From Erythrophleum ivorense (taxonomy: Eukaryota; Streptophyta; Magnoliopsida; Fabales; Fabaceae): DNA of 64,000 bases. The stretch spans positions 21,947,802-22,011,801 of the forward strand of contig JAIUCV010000001.1 of assembly GCA_026724425.1 (NCBI GenBank). The letters run 5' to 3'. A program made the position numbers and the translations under genes. Under the pieces are notes generated by a model, which saw only the letters and a program-made list of their open reading frames with translations, was not told where the DNA came from and did not search any database. Below are positions 12,495-25,500 of this stretch, piece after piece; within the stretch, counting starts at the first letter, position 1; the number at the start of each line of letters is the position of its first letter.

Positions 12495-13349
12495 AGTAGC
12501 ATAAGAAAAATGGTCATGGTAATTTATCAATTGCACATTCCTTACCTCCCATGGATTTTCACATTGCTTAAGCAAAAGTAGACAAAACCACAATAAACAT
12601 ACAAAAAGTTCAAATCTTTGCATCATCAATGAGTGATATGGGAATGAGTTCAGTAAGTGCAAACTTCCTTGCATTAATTTGGCTTCTCCTTGTAAACTCG
12701 GCTTTGAAGCCGTTCTTTCTCACAGGTGCGAATACTTCTGATGCTAAAGTTGTAGGCTTAAATAACTTTTGAGTTCTATCTTGCACGACAAAGGTAGGTT
12801 ACAAAAAGGAGCTTTTAATGGATGGCCTGACAACCACGTCAGCCATTGGGATGCAAAGAGATGAAAGGGAGAATTGAAGAAAAATGACAAATTGAGCAAA
12901 TAAGGATGAAGTAAGCAAAGAGGATCTTCTATCCCTTATAAATATAGAGGGATTAGATTTTAGTTTTTTTAATAAATTAATTATTTGTTTTTTATTTTGA
13001 TATTTTTTATTTTAAAAAAATAAAATACAAAATAAAGATCTTTTGACTGCTATCCAATATTTTGTCTATTTAATAAAAGTTAAAAAATTATTTTTATTAT
13101 AAATTTTATTTTTTAAATAAAAAATTTTAAAATAAAAAAATAAAATTTAGATCGACTCAAATTTACTCAATCTGAATTCCTTTATTAAACAAGCCGGAGG
13201 GGGATCCTGATCACATTTACGAGCCTATGAGAACATAGTGGAGAAGGGGAATGAGGCTATTCGTGTCGAAGATACAACGACGTCTTTCGTTTTCCAGCAG
13301 CTTTTAAATGTTTAGGTCTACATGAAAATCCAAAACTGCCCTTGTAAAC
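12495..13349. other. Upstream region of TIMELESS
   Basis: No gene recognised. AT-rich runs at 12950-13150 are followed by less AT-rich sequence towards the TIMELESS start. Promoter elements that can be named lie further down at 13350-13554. Confidence 0.4.
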
Positions 13350-13357
13350 GCGGGAAA
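13350..13357 (-). promoter_or_regulatory. E2F-type site upstream of TIMELESS
   Basis: GCGGGAAA on the plus strand is TTTCCCGC on the minus strand, an exact match to the plant E2F consensus TTTSSCGC. It lies about 240 bp upstream of the start codon, where S-phase genes usually carry such sites. Function is inferred from match and position. Confidence 0.6.
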
Positions 13358-13371
13358 ATGTTGGCTTCGGA

Positions 13372-13380
13372 ATGGCGCCA
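13372..13380. promoter_or_regulatory. Second E2F-like core, ATGGCGCCA
   Basis: The palindromic TGGCGCCA, 15 bp after the first E2F-type site, contains the GGCGCC core seen in some E2F sites but not the T-run. It may be a weaker partner site. Confidence 0.35.
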
Positions 13381-13546
13381 CATTTAATCCACAAGCATCG
13401 TCCCTTCCACTGCTCTCTTAGATCTCATCTTCGATTCCAATCCAAACTGAACTTTACCTTTCCCTCATAATTTCCGTCTACTTTCGTTCTTCTCTTAAGT
13501 CACAGCCCTTTTTGTCCACCAAATTCCACTATTTTGAGTTCCTACA

Positions 13547-13554
13547 AAACCCTA
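13547..13554 (+). promoter_or_regulatory. Telo-box AAACCCTA in the TIMELESS leader
   Basis: AAACCCTA lies ~40 bp upstream of the start codon, with a partial second copy (AAACCCT) just after. Telo-boxes are common in leaders of plant replication and ribosomal genes and often accompany E2F sites. Confidence 0.5.
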
Positions 13555-13594
13555 GCTTAAACCCTCCTGCTTCATCAAAAAAATCCCCGACAAG

Positions 13595-16500
13595 ATGGAA
13601 ATGGAGGGATTATCTGTGATCTGTGCCGGCCTGGGAATCATTGAAGAGGACGAAAATGGAAATAAAATTGGCTACTCAAAGGATGAATACTGTCTGGGTA
13701 TGAATCAGTTGCATTTCCATTGTTCCCGTTTACGTCTGTTGCGATTATAATTTTTGGTTCCTCACTGGTCAATTCACTGCCAGATAATTTAAAGGATTTG
13801 CTGAGGTTTTTGAGACGCGATGATCCGCAAACCCGAGATGTGTTCAAGCAAGTCTGTAAATGGAACATCGTTTGCAAAGATTTGATACCCATTATCGAGC
13901 ACTGCCAAGAAGATCGCACCTTGCTTTTGAATGCAGGTTTTTATCATCTCTATTTTTAGTTGTGTATATCTTTTCGTCATATTTATGGGATTTGATCGGT
14001 CATTGCTGTGGACTTGTAGTGAAGGTGCTGGTGTTCCTTACGATGCCCATTGAGCAAACTTCAACAGATATTTCACAACAATTAGAGTATCTGTGGGAGT
14101 TAAAATCTTCAATAACAAGCAGTGATCTTGTGGCAGTGATAGTCTCATTTCTGGAAGGCCCACTTGAGAATTTGGAAAGGTGAGAGGAACATTTCATAGT
14201 ATATTCCTTTTTGTTGAGTATGATAGGCAATGAACGAAAACAAAATGTAAAATCGCCCCCTGTAGATTTTAATTCGCCTTTTTATTTTCTTTTTGGGTAT
14301 TTTCACAGTGATGCATTCACAGAGGATGATTGGAAATTAGTGCAGCTAGTACTTACTTTATTTCGAAATATTCTAGCTGTTCAAGAAATCCCATTGCAAC
14401 CGAAGTCAGGGGGATCTGCTAGTCACTTGCTATCACTGAGAGATACGTTTCTAGAACTTTTGTTCCGTGAGAATGTAATGGACATTGTCTTGGTCATAAC
14501 TCATTATGTTGGTGGTTCTAGTTTTTATCTCCGTCAGGATAATTTGCTTCTTCTAGAAATTTTCCATTACATATTTATGGGTCAAGAGCCAGAGCTGATT
14601 GTTAGGGCCCATCTGGATGGACTAAAGGTTAGTTTTCTTAATATAATTAGCATATTTTTTGGTAATTACAAATACTTGGTCAAGCTGGCAGGAAGCACAT
14701 GAAGGATTAATATGCTAAAGCTTTTTTTTTTTTTTGATAAGTCTTTGTGTGCTGCCTAATATATGATAGAAGTATATCTTATATTAAACTTCTATTATTA
14801 AAAAAAAAATGATAGAATTATAATTTCTAGAGTTTTGCAGTATAACATGTCAGGTTTAGTTGGATCCAGTAGTATTATCTTTTTCTATCCATTAAATCTT
14901 TAGTGCTGTTATCTCTTGAGTTTTAATTTGTTTGATCAATAACATATTATTAAGTTTACTTTTAGGTAGATGAAGATTATCAAGCGTCCCTTAATAGTCT
15001 CAAATCGATTATGGAGGAAGAAGCAGAGAAAAGAAGGCGTTGTAGGCTGAGCATTATGAATCGGCATTCGCAATTTAGTGGAACATTTGCACGGCTTACC
15101 ATGGTACTGATTTTTATGCTTCTACTGATTAGCAATTTAATGAAAGACTTTAATGACACCAGTTGAATCTTGTGAGTAGGATGGTTCAAAAGCAGTGTTT
15201 AAGGGAGATCCCAATTCTTCTCGTAATATACTGCTTAAATCACAAAATGTCACTCGGGGACCAGTGAAAAAAATTGCATGGGATCATCCAAGGTTTCCTC
15301 CAGCAAAGGATAAGATATTGGAGTTGCTTTATGGGTTTGTCAATCAATTTCTATCTGGAGGATACAATAGTATGTTCTTTTGGAACAAATTGTTTCTTTT
15401 GAAACTTCAAATTTGATTACTTGGGTTTCCATTTGTAAAGCTAAATGTAATCTACTTGTAATGTATCTTGTTGTCAGTTTTGATGCAATCAATTTGTGAA
15501 GATGTTCTAAAGGAACACCCTGCAATTCAACGGAGCGATGTCATTGTTTTCTTTCAAGTGGCTGAATTCATCACTTCATTTCAGTTTTACAAGTATTCGT
15601 CTTCTAAGGTGAGAAATTTAATCTGAGACATGCTTATCTTTATGAATACTCTTTGAAAATGATAAACTTAACATCGCCGCTTGATTAGTGATTTAATCTT
15701 TCAGCATCACTAGCTAAATAGAATGATTTCATAAAAAGAAAAAACAAAATGAGTAAGAGACTTTTTACTATCTTTGTTACATTATGCATTGGCTACATAA
15801 ACAACAATGCCACAAGGTATTACTATATTTGTTTTGCTTATCATCTGTTGGTAAATCTGATCATATCTTGCCCTAAAATTTAGGAATTTAATTCCTGATT
15901 TCCTGAGATTTATATCTGCCTTTATTGCTATGAAATCAGTCCTTTATTTCTGTGATTTATTTCTATAAAGTTAGCCCTTTTTTTTTTTTGAAATTTGATC
16001 TCATTTTATTGGCTTTTACTAGTTTTTATTGCCTTTTATTTTCTCTTATTTCTTTCTATTTTTAAGGCCTTAATTTTAGGGTTCTAGTGGCAAACTTATT
16101 GCCATGGTTTTCATATTGTAGCTTGCTCTTTTCAGTAAAATAAGAACATCAAACACTGTACCGTGATCATTCTTGATGGTATCAGAGCCTAAAAATGCTT
16201 GATCACCCATCTTTCATTTTTGGTCAAGTTTCGGCATTTAACACAAAAGTTCTGGAGGGGCAAAGCCCTTCAATAGGGGTGACTACTACAACCCCACTCA
16301 TTCATGGGGCTTCCTTTGCTAATGGAGCCCTTGTCATCACTAGTACTACTGAGGCTGCACCAATTCTTATCACTGGGCATAGGTTCAATGGGAGCAATAA
16401 CCTACAATGGTCATCTAGTGTGCTTATGTTTGTGAAGGGGAAGGCAAGGTGGCTTATCTCATAGGTGACACACCCCCCCAAGTATGAATGATCTGAAATA

Positions 16501-19500
16501 CCTAACCTAGGATGTAGAAAACTATATGATTATGTCATGGTTGATCAATTCCATGACATTTGACATAGGTGAGAATTTTTTGCTCTATGAAATCTCTTGA
16601 AATAATGGAAGTTGCTTAGGACACCTACTCATTTGTTGAAAATACGGTTGCCTTGTTTGAAATAAATCACTCCTCCATAATTTCAAACAAAGGAATCTTA
16701 CGGTTACCCAAGACTATGATGTGTTGCAATGCCACTGACAACAACATGACATGTATGAGATCTATACGTGGTTATGCTCTATTAATGCTCTATTGTTTAG
16801 AAAAATTATTGAAGGAGAAAGAGTCTATTAATTGCCTCTTGGCTTGAATACCAGTTTTGAAGACATACAAGCTTGAATAATGAGCATTCGTCCTCTACTC
16901 TCACTTAAAGAGGTTGTTTTAGAAGTTCAAAGGGAAGAAAGCTGGAAAAAGTTAACTAGTGGACAGCATAGTGGAGTCTACGGCTTCTATTTTATCAGCA
17001 TTCGCTGCCCAAGGACTCAATTTTTTTGCAGCTGACAACAAGCTGGACAAACAAATTTGTACTTGGTGTGAAGGTCACACTAAGGAGAAATGCTGGAAAA
17101 TACATGGCAGACCGGCAAATTTAAACTCGAAACTAAAACTAGTGAATTAACAATGACCATTGAGGAAAAACCTCAACTTGAGAATAATCCATTTTCTAAA
17201 AAGCAATGGGAATTGTTGAAAAAATTGCTTAGTGATAAGGATCAAAAGGACCACAATAATGCAGACAAAGTTGTTGGTTCTACTTCTTTTGCTCAAGGTG
17301 AATTTAGGATTTATGAAGATATTTGGCAATGTTGAGTTTCAAACTTTTCCCAGTTTGAGGGGGAGTATTGGTAAATCTGACCATATCTCATCCTAAACTT
17401 TAGGAATTTAATTCTTAAATTCTTGAGATTTATATCTGCCTTTATTGTCATGAAGTCAGCCTTTTATTTTTGTGATTTATTGCTATAAAGTTAGCTCCGT
17501 ATATCTGATATTTGATCTCATTTTATTGGCTTTTACTAGCTTTTATTACTCTTTATTTTCTCTTATTTCTTTCTATTTTTAGGGCCTTAATTTCAGGATC
17601 CTGGTGGCAAAGTTGTTGCCATGGTCCTCTTTATATTGTAGCTTGCTCTTCTCAGTAAAATAAGAAAATTAGACACTGTAATATGATTATTCTTCATCAT
17701 CTTTATTCAATTTTAAGTTCTTGTCTTTCAATTGAAGGGGACAGACAACAAAATTTAAAAACAAGCATTAGTTTAGGTCTCTTCTCTCGAAACCCTCAAT
17801 TTCCACTGCTAGAAAGCTAGAATAAAAAACAGAGATGGAACCTTTAATTAAGTTATTCTAAATTCTTTTGAGTGAGGAAATTTGAAAATGAATAATCAAC
17901 TATTGCAGGATTTGCACCTAGTGACATAGTGATGCTCCCTCATTCTATTGGAAATGGAATACCTAACTCCCCATAGATTAGTTTGTCATGAGGTTTGATG
18001 TGTGACAAACTAAAGTATTCTGAATTCCAGTTGAACCTCTCAATGAACTCTTCTATGCAATGATTTGAGTTGCACCTGTCTGGGACTTCTCCAAGGAGAG
18101 ATTATTGGTATTTGGGTTCAGTAAAGTTGAATTAGGAAAATTTATCCTTGACATAGTAAATGATAAGTTGGTAACAGAATAATTTTGGCTGCATGGTTGA
18201 ACATAAAACTAGGATGTAAACTACAATTTCTGCTAATCTAGTTTGAGGTGTTTCTTGCTTCATTTGTAAGTAGCTTAGCTCTCATTTGTCTTTTTATTTT
18301 TGTGAAATTATGAGGATGTTCACATTTATGTTATTTCTTTGATAGATGAAGAATGGAGTGGACATGCTCGAGACTTTTGGTGATAAAGATGCTGGTAGCG
18401 CAGATTTCAATGGTCAAATATGCGGACCAATTGCAGCATCCATGAATGAGGCGATGTTTCAATTAGTCATTTCAAAGTGGCGTCGTGCCTTTGATGGTCT
18501 AAAGGAAACAAATGACTACAAGTTTCTTTCAGCTGCTGGTTCTCTTATGAAGAATATGGTGATGTGCATACTTCAGTTTTAATGAAACATTTTGCCATGC
18601 TTTTACTTTGTGACTGTGGATGTATGCTCAAAGATGGTTGACACTTGACAGTTAGCTTTTTTCTTATTTCTTTTATAACTGTGCGTCCATGTTACACAGA
18701 GGTTTATATGTTACTATAAACATATCTTTGGACAAGTGCACTTTTATAGCTGATGGAAACCTCTGGTGAATTTTTTTATCAACACTGTAATTCTGTATCC
18801 TACACCAAAAACTGAAAATGGTGTAGAGAATGGCAAATTACAGAGGAATTTCAGAACAGAAAAAGATGCAAATGAAGAAGAATAGGGGAAAAAAAAGCCC
18901 CCTCTGCTTTTGAGATGCTAGAGTCTGTACCAAAATCAGCCAAATCCTTCCTTGCCTCACTCAGACCCAAAACCGTCTATAAACCTCTCCAAAGACTCAC
19001 TCTCCCTCCTCCAGCTCCCATGTGTTAGAGTTGGTTACTATTAATATTTCCCTTTCTACCCTTTCAGCCAGCTCATCAAGCATATTCACTGCTTGAAACT
19101 CTTTCCTCATCCTTCTTCTCTCACACATCTTCAATACCATAGGCTTTATAGCATCCAGTCCATGAATAGCACTTCTAAAATCAATTTTGCATTGTTAGCC
19201 CCATTCTAGTCCCCCTTTTTTCATATCTCAATTCTTCCAGTTTGCTTGTTATCATTCTTTTGTCAATTTTTTAGATAGGGTGATTGCCCTACATCTACAT
19301 GTCATCAAAGTTTCCACCATTTAAAAAGTTCCTTCTGGCATTTGGATCTAGACAAGAATAAAAAGGGGGTCCACCACTCTGTCTCTGTAATGTATCAAAT
19401 ATAGGATTAGTGGAGTAAAAAGATGAACTCCACCCATATTCATAACCCCATAATATGCTTCCTAATGCCTTTTCATGATAGCAGATTCTTATGCTGGATT

Positions 19501-22500
19501 TGGTACTTAAGTTGTTGCCAGAAGACTCTAAGGAGCCTCAAACAGTTCGCATCCTTCTTTACAAATTATTTTATGATCAGACTGAAGAAGGGATGACTCA
19601 TTTCCTCCTGAATTTGATGAAAACATTTGACACCCACAAACAGCCCAAAAGGTTTAATTTCTTTATTCCCACAACAAATAAGCTTAATGATTCAAGTACT
19701 AAATCTTGATCTTTTGGTTCCATTGCAATGGATTTGTCCCTGGTACTGTGCATTAGTCATTAGTAAATATCATGCCACTATGTCAGTGCTCTATATTGCA
19801 ACATTCTCCTTGTTATGCATGTCTTGCTCAGGTACCTCTTCTAATATATTCTGATTTTGTTATTTTCCATTTTTGTGACCTCAGCCCCTTCCTTGGTGGG
19901 GAGTGGGGGGAGGTTCACTATGAAGATACATGTCCTTTTCTTTTTTTTAATCAATGTGTTAAACCCATACTTTAGTAGCCTTCGAGAAATAGAATATTTG
20001 GAAAGCTACTTCAAACAAATCTACCTTTTTATTACCTGATGATTATGTTACTGAAACAAATTGCAACATGTGTCATACCACTTCTATTGCTCTATGATTG
20101 TTGACTGGCATAAGGCTAACATTCCTAAGCTGCATTCTGATTGCAAAAGGAAGTCCTCTTCTTTTCTTTTTTCCTTTTCCTTTTTCTTCCTAATCCAATA
20201 GTTTTTCTCCTGTGCGGTCAACTTGTCAGATAAAAGTCATTCTATATATATAATACTAACTTTTAAGTGTGCAAATGTAATTGTCTGTTATGGATAGTAT
20301 CCAACTGAAGTTTTATGATAGTGGCCTTTATTTGCTGCCATATTTATGCTCGATGTTTCTTGTCAGTGATCTTGCAGATTTGGTTGAAATTATTCATAAA
20401 GTTGTGAAGCTGATGGAGAACCTGCAGGCACGCGGAACATTGAGGGTAAGTTGAAATACATCTCTCTCTCTCTCTCTCTCTGACTCTACACACATGCATA
20501 TATATTGACAGCTATTTGTCTCATATACAACTTTTGAGATTGTTGGTTATGGTGTGGAGGAAGGGTCTATTACAAGGTCCTGATTCAAATATACCTGGAA
20601 CTTAGCACTTCCACATTGCATGCAATTATGATCTTGTTCTTGTCCACAGTGGCATCAAACTTGAAGTCATAACTTTGCTCTATGGCCTTTCTAATAATTT
20701 AATTATTTATAGATATGTAAATATACTAAAAGTATCTCACACTATACTTTGAAATTATCCCCTTTTAAGTATAGCATAAATGGTGTTTCTATTTCTCTGC
20801 TAAGCTTTTTGTCTGAGAATTAACAGTTATCAGTCCTTCCTTTCTTATTTTCTTAATTCAAGGTGTCTAGAAAATCAAGGAAGGTGAAAGAGAAGAAGTT
20901 CCAGGAGGGAATTGAAGCAGGAGACAAACTGTGCAGAGATCATTATTGTGCTAAAAATGAGGTTGGCATCTGTGGTCTTAATCAATTACTTGACAAGCAG
21001 GTGCCACAGAAGGAATACCTACCGAATAGAAGTGCTGGTGGTGAAGAGGACATTGTTGCCCCTGATAATGATAATCAACGTGAAAAAAATGTTGAAGAAG
21101 ATGAGAGCTCCCTGGGTAATTTGGCACCAAAAGACATCAAAAATTCTGAACATGCTAATGAGGATTTGTTATATGGCACTGGTGATTTTTCTGGTGATGA
21201 GCAGCCAACTGAATATAATGAAGTTGATTTCAAGGTTTCAACACTGGTCTCTGCCTTTGCAAATCACAATATTATTCAGAAAATATGTTGGTTGCTCAAG
21301 TTTTATAAGAGCAATTCTCTAGCTACAAATCATTACATAGTATGCATATTGCGGAGGATCAGTGATGACCTTGAGCTTCATCCAATGCTCTATCAGGTTA
21401 TTATTAGGAAGCATTTTTACCTTCAATGAAATTGCATAGTTGTTTATGAAAGTAAATATCACTAGTTAATCATGTCAACATTTTCTTGCAGTTATCATTG
21501 CTCACCATATTTTACGACATCTTGGTTGAACAAAAAACATGTCCATGCCAGGAATATGCAAATATTGTTGATTTTCTAACCAATTTGGTCAGAAAAATGC
21601 TGAAAAAAATGAAAAAACAACCACTTCTTTTTGTGGAAGTTCTTTTCTGGAAGACTCGTAGGGAATGCCATTATATCAATGCTGAATATTTGTTGGATGA
21701 GCTTGGCCATTTGAAGAAAGAAAGTAGAAATTGGAATTGTGCTCAAGTGAATGGAGAAACTGGTTCATCAGTAGAGAAGTTGTGGACTCACAGAAGCATA
21801 GCAGATGCTCTTGGTGAAGATGAAGCAGATGTTGTGATCACTCATGACTTGGGACATCAAAAGTAAGATCAATTTCACAAACTCTGCATGTCAGCTTCTT
21901 ATGTAAACTTTCTACTTCCCTGTCTCATGGGGAATTTTTGTCAGACCAAGACAAGTAATCCCAGAATCTGTGAATGACTTGCTAGTAATTTGGGTTTGAC
22001 AAAGATTACATTTCTCCTATTTTCAATTTTTGCTTAACTGCTTATCGAGTATGCTTTATTAAATTGACATACTGCAAATAATATGCTACAAAGACATCAC
22101 TCCTATTTTCTTATTATTCTTCCAGCAATGGAGAGAAGCTTGATAATGCTAAGGTAGGCTTTGTATCTACCTCAGACAGTAAGAATGGAGATGGTGAACA
22201 AAATAAGTAGGTTTATAACTCTCAAGATCAAAGTTTGCTTGGGGATGTCATATTTCTGACACTTGGTTGATTTGAACATTACAGTGGGGAGCAGTTGATG
22301 GAAGATGAATCTAGAAGGGCTCCAAGGCAAAAGAAAAGGCTTATTCTTGATGGTGAACTGGAGAGACAAATGAAGGATCTTTATGAGAAGTAGGTTTAAT
22401 TCGATTTATGTAAATTTGTAGCATGGTTTGGAAGGGTTTCTTAAGAATTGGCACTTTATTTTATACTTGTCACCATTGATAGGTGTGCATAATGCAAGTA

Positions 22501-25500
22501 GTCTTGGCTGTGATAATTTTTTTTTTTTGGCTATAGACTACATGTGCTTATAAGATTGGTCTACATTTTCATCACTGATTCTTCTTGTGCTATGACCTTT
22601 TCAGATTCAAAGATGATCAACATTGTAGTCTTCGTATTGCTGAAGTGCTAGATCCAGATGGTAAAATTTCACCAGCTCAAATTTCCAGCAAGCTTAAAAG
22701 ATTAGGGCTAATTGCACCAAGGAAAAGGATGGGCGATGCTGCTGAACTTTTTTCAACAAGCACTAATCAGTTTGAGGGTGAAGGAACAGCAAATGGAGTT
22801 ACTAATTCTCATAAATCATTGAATTCCAAGAGAAATCCCTTGGGCCAGCATCTGTAAGTATATATAAACTATTGTGCGTATTGAGTATTACTGACATCAT
22901 TTCTAACCATTTTCTTGGATTGCTTTCCGCCATTGGCGTATAATTTCTGTAATGGCTCACAAAAAGTCTAGTTTATATGTACCCTTGATCTAAAAACTTT
23001 GTTCATCAGTGGTTCACTTTAATTTAACCAAAGTAGCTGCAATACTAATGCACTGAATATTGTTCTGCCCTCTCTAAGTTTCTGTGTAATTTATTTTATA
23101 GGCAGAAAAGAAAAAGAGTATGTGCCTTCAGTGAAGATCAAGAATCTCTAATTAGAACTCTATATGAGCAGTGAGTATCACTAAACTTGAATGCTTGGCT
23201 GTAGATATATTTTATCTCTCTTGTTTCTTGTTGATGAATGCTAATTGCTAAATGAATAGTTAAATGAGTATATCATAAATTACTTCTACAATTCTGTGGT
23301 GCTGTTTTGTAGTTTTAACTGTAAAAAGGATATAAAAAATGATAGCTTTTCATTTGCTATGAACACTTGGGCTTTGTTACTTTTACAGGTTCAAGGACCA
23401 TAGAAGATGCAGCTACATGATAGCCAATGCACTGGATGTGGATGGAAAATTCACACCTCGCCAAGTATCTCATAAACTTAAGCAGCTTGGCCTATCTGTT
23501 CCTCAGAAGAAGAATTTTGACGGCAATATGCACCCAAGGGATGAGGACCTTCATGACTCTTCTACAGACAAAGCAGACGAGTCTGATGATGAGACACTGA
23601 TATCATTAGTAAAGAGGTAATATTATTCTGATATTTATGTGTCTTTTACACCCAAATGTTATATTAAGATCCTAGCGAGACATATATGCTGTAATTTTCA
23701 ATTGTACTTAATTATTTGCTTATGCGTTAAAGCACCTGCTTTGAGTTGTTCATCATCCATTACTGGAGACCCTAATTGTAGATTGGCTGCACATAGGGGT
23801 GGAGCTTGAAACTTTGTTCACGAAATGCAGAATACTTTTGAAAAATGAAATGTTGAGTTAAATTAGTTATTATAAAAGAAATTTAAGAGAAAAATATTGG
23901 GAAAATTACAGTAACTAACTGTCTTCTTGGTATGACTGGGTAGATTGTGCTTTATGTACCTTGGAGAATTGCATCTCTGTAATGTGAAAGTTTCAAAACT
24001 GTAAGTGGATGATCCTATAGCCTGCCAAAAATTGAAGTGCTAAACATGTTTGGTGAAAACAGTTCATTTTTGTTAAGATAAGCTAATTTTCAAGGTAGAA
24101 GATGTTCTCCTTTTTGGACGTTGGTTCTTAATAAAACCTTTTAGATAAATTGCACACCTATTTTGGGCTTTAAATTCCTGTAAACCTATGATGTTAACTT
24201 TTAAAACGATAATTGTAACTTTTTGAAGTTATCCACATCTGATCTTTTGTATATGTCTTGCCAGCAAATTATACTTATTCAATTGGATTAGAATCCTCTC
24301 ATGAACACGTCACATGAAACTATTGTTTTAGTTGCACCTCATCCTTTCCCTTCAATTAAAAGTAAATCAACAGTTAAAAAAAATGCCACTGCATATGACA
24401 AATAAAATCTCCAATACTGAGTTAAAGTTTACAACTTAACTTGGTAAAACAGTGAGTACTTGTCATCTGATATGACATCTTTTTATCCATTAGTTTACTT
24501 TTAATTGAATATGGACGGTGATATGCAATTAAAATGAGAATGTTAAGTGACATTGAGGATCCTGATCGTATACCTCCTAATCTATAATAGCAACTTCAGG
24601 CAATGTCACCCTTCTTCCACACCAAATTCTTTTATTGGTGCTCTTGTTCTTCTATCCCCAGCCTGCACCTGATGTAGTTCTTTCTTTGGATTTCAAATTA
24701 ATGGTAGAACTGTGGTATTGATGTTCAGTGTTACTTATATACAAGCTTTAAACAGATTCTTCGTATTTTTCAAAACATTTACAGGCTTATACTTTTTAAA
24801 TAACTTGGTCATGTATTTGTTAATTGTTACTCTTATATATATATGTCCTTTTTACATTTAGGAGATTCTTTTTATTCTTAAGGATATTATTGTAAGTAAT
24901 CTTAGCTTTAGGCCTATAAATAGCTCTGCCCATTGTCTGAAAATTAATTCAAAGAAGATACAAATTCTTCTAAGCTTTATATTCATGGTATCAAAGCTCT
25001 TCAGAGCTTTTGTTCCTTCATTTCCCTCATTGGGAACTTCTCTTTTGAGCTTCTCCTCAGTCATTGTGATGAAATCTAAGAGAGTTTACATTGGCAAAGA
25101 GACACTGATAATTCTAGTCACTGTGCCTTGTCCACTTTGGCACACGACTACTACCATTTGTCTCAGACAATGTTGATTGATCACTACCCTTCAACGGAGC
25201 TCCTGCTGTCATCACACGCACCTTCACGCACCAGATCTCAAAATTGTCATTCGCCACATGTCCACCTAGAATTGATTGTCAGCCACTGTATGGTTTAGCC
25301 CAGCCTTTGTTCTTCCTGGTTGGCACATGTTTGTGGTGTCCATCCCTCCATTCCTTTACCTCAACCTGTATGGTCTTCTTTTTTCCAAGCTTTCTCTGTT
25401 CAAAATTCTACCCTGTTTATTTCCAATCTATTATAGCCTTTGAAGCAAGCCAGATTTCGAGTAGGTCTTTTGGGCAAGACCTCTCTAGCCATGGTGGATT

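Larger units (their letters stand above)
15846..17696 (+). mobile_element. Short non-autonomous copia-type retrotransposon in TIMELESS intron 7
   Basis: Two 331-bp LTRs (15846-16176 and 17366-17696) are flanked by a perfect 5-bp duplication TCATC (15841-15845 and 17697-17701). A PBS TGGTATCAGAGCC (initiator Met-tRNA type) starts at 16177, and a polypurine tract GAGGGGGAG sits just before the 3' LTR. The ~1.2 kb interior encodes only gag-like sequence; integrase, RT and RNase H are absent. The element is therefore a deletion derivative that relied on another copy. It lies in the sense direction of the host gene. Confidence 0.9.

Noticed and set aside
13638..13980. Minus-strand frames opposite TIMELESS exons 1-2
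   Set aside because: Shadows of the real exons, which have splice signals and conserved protein sequence.
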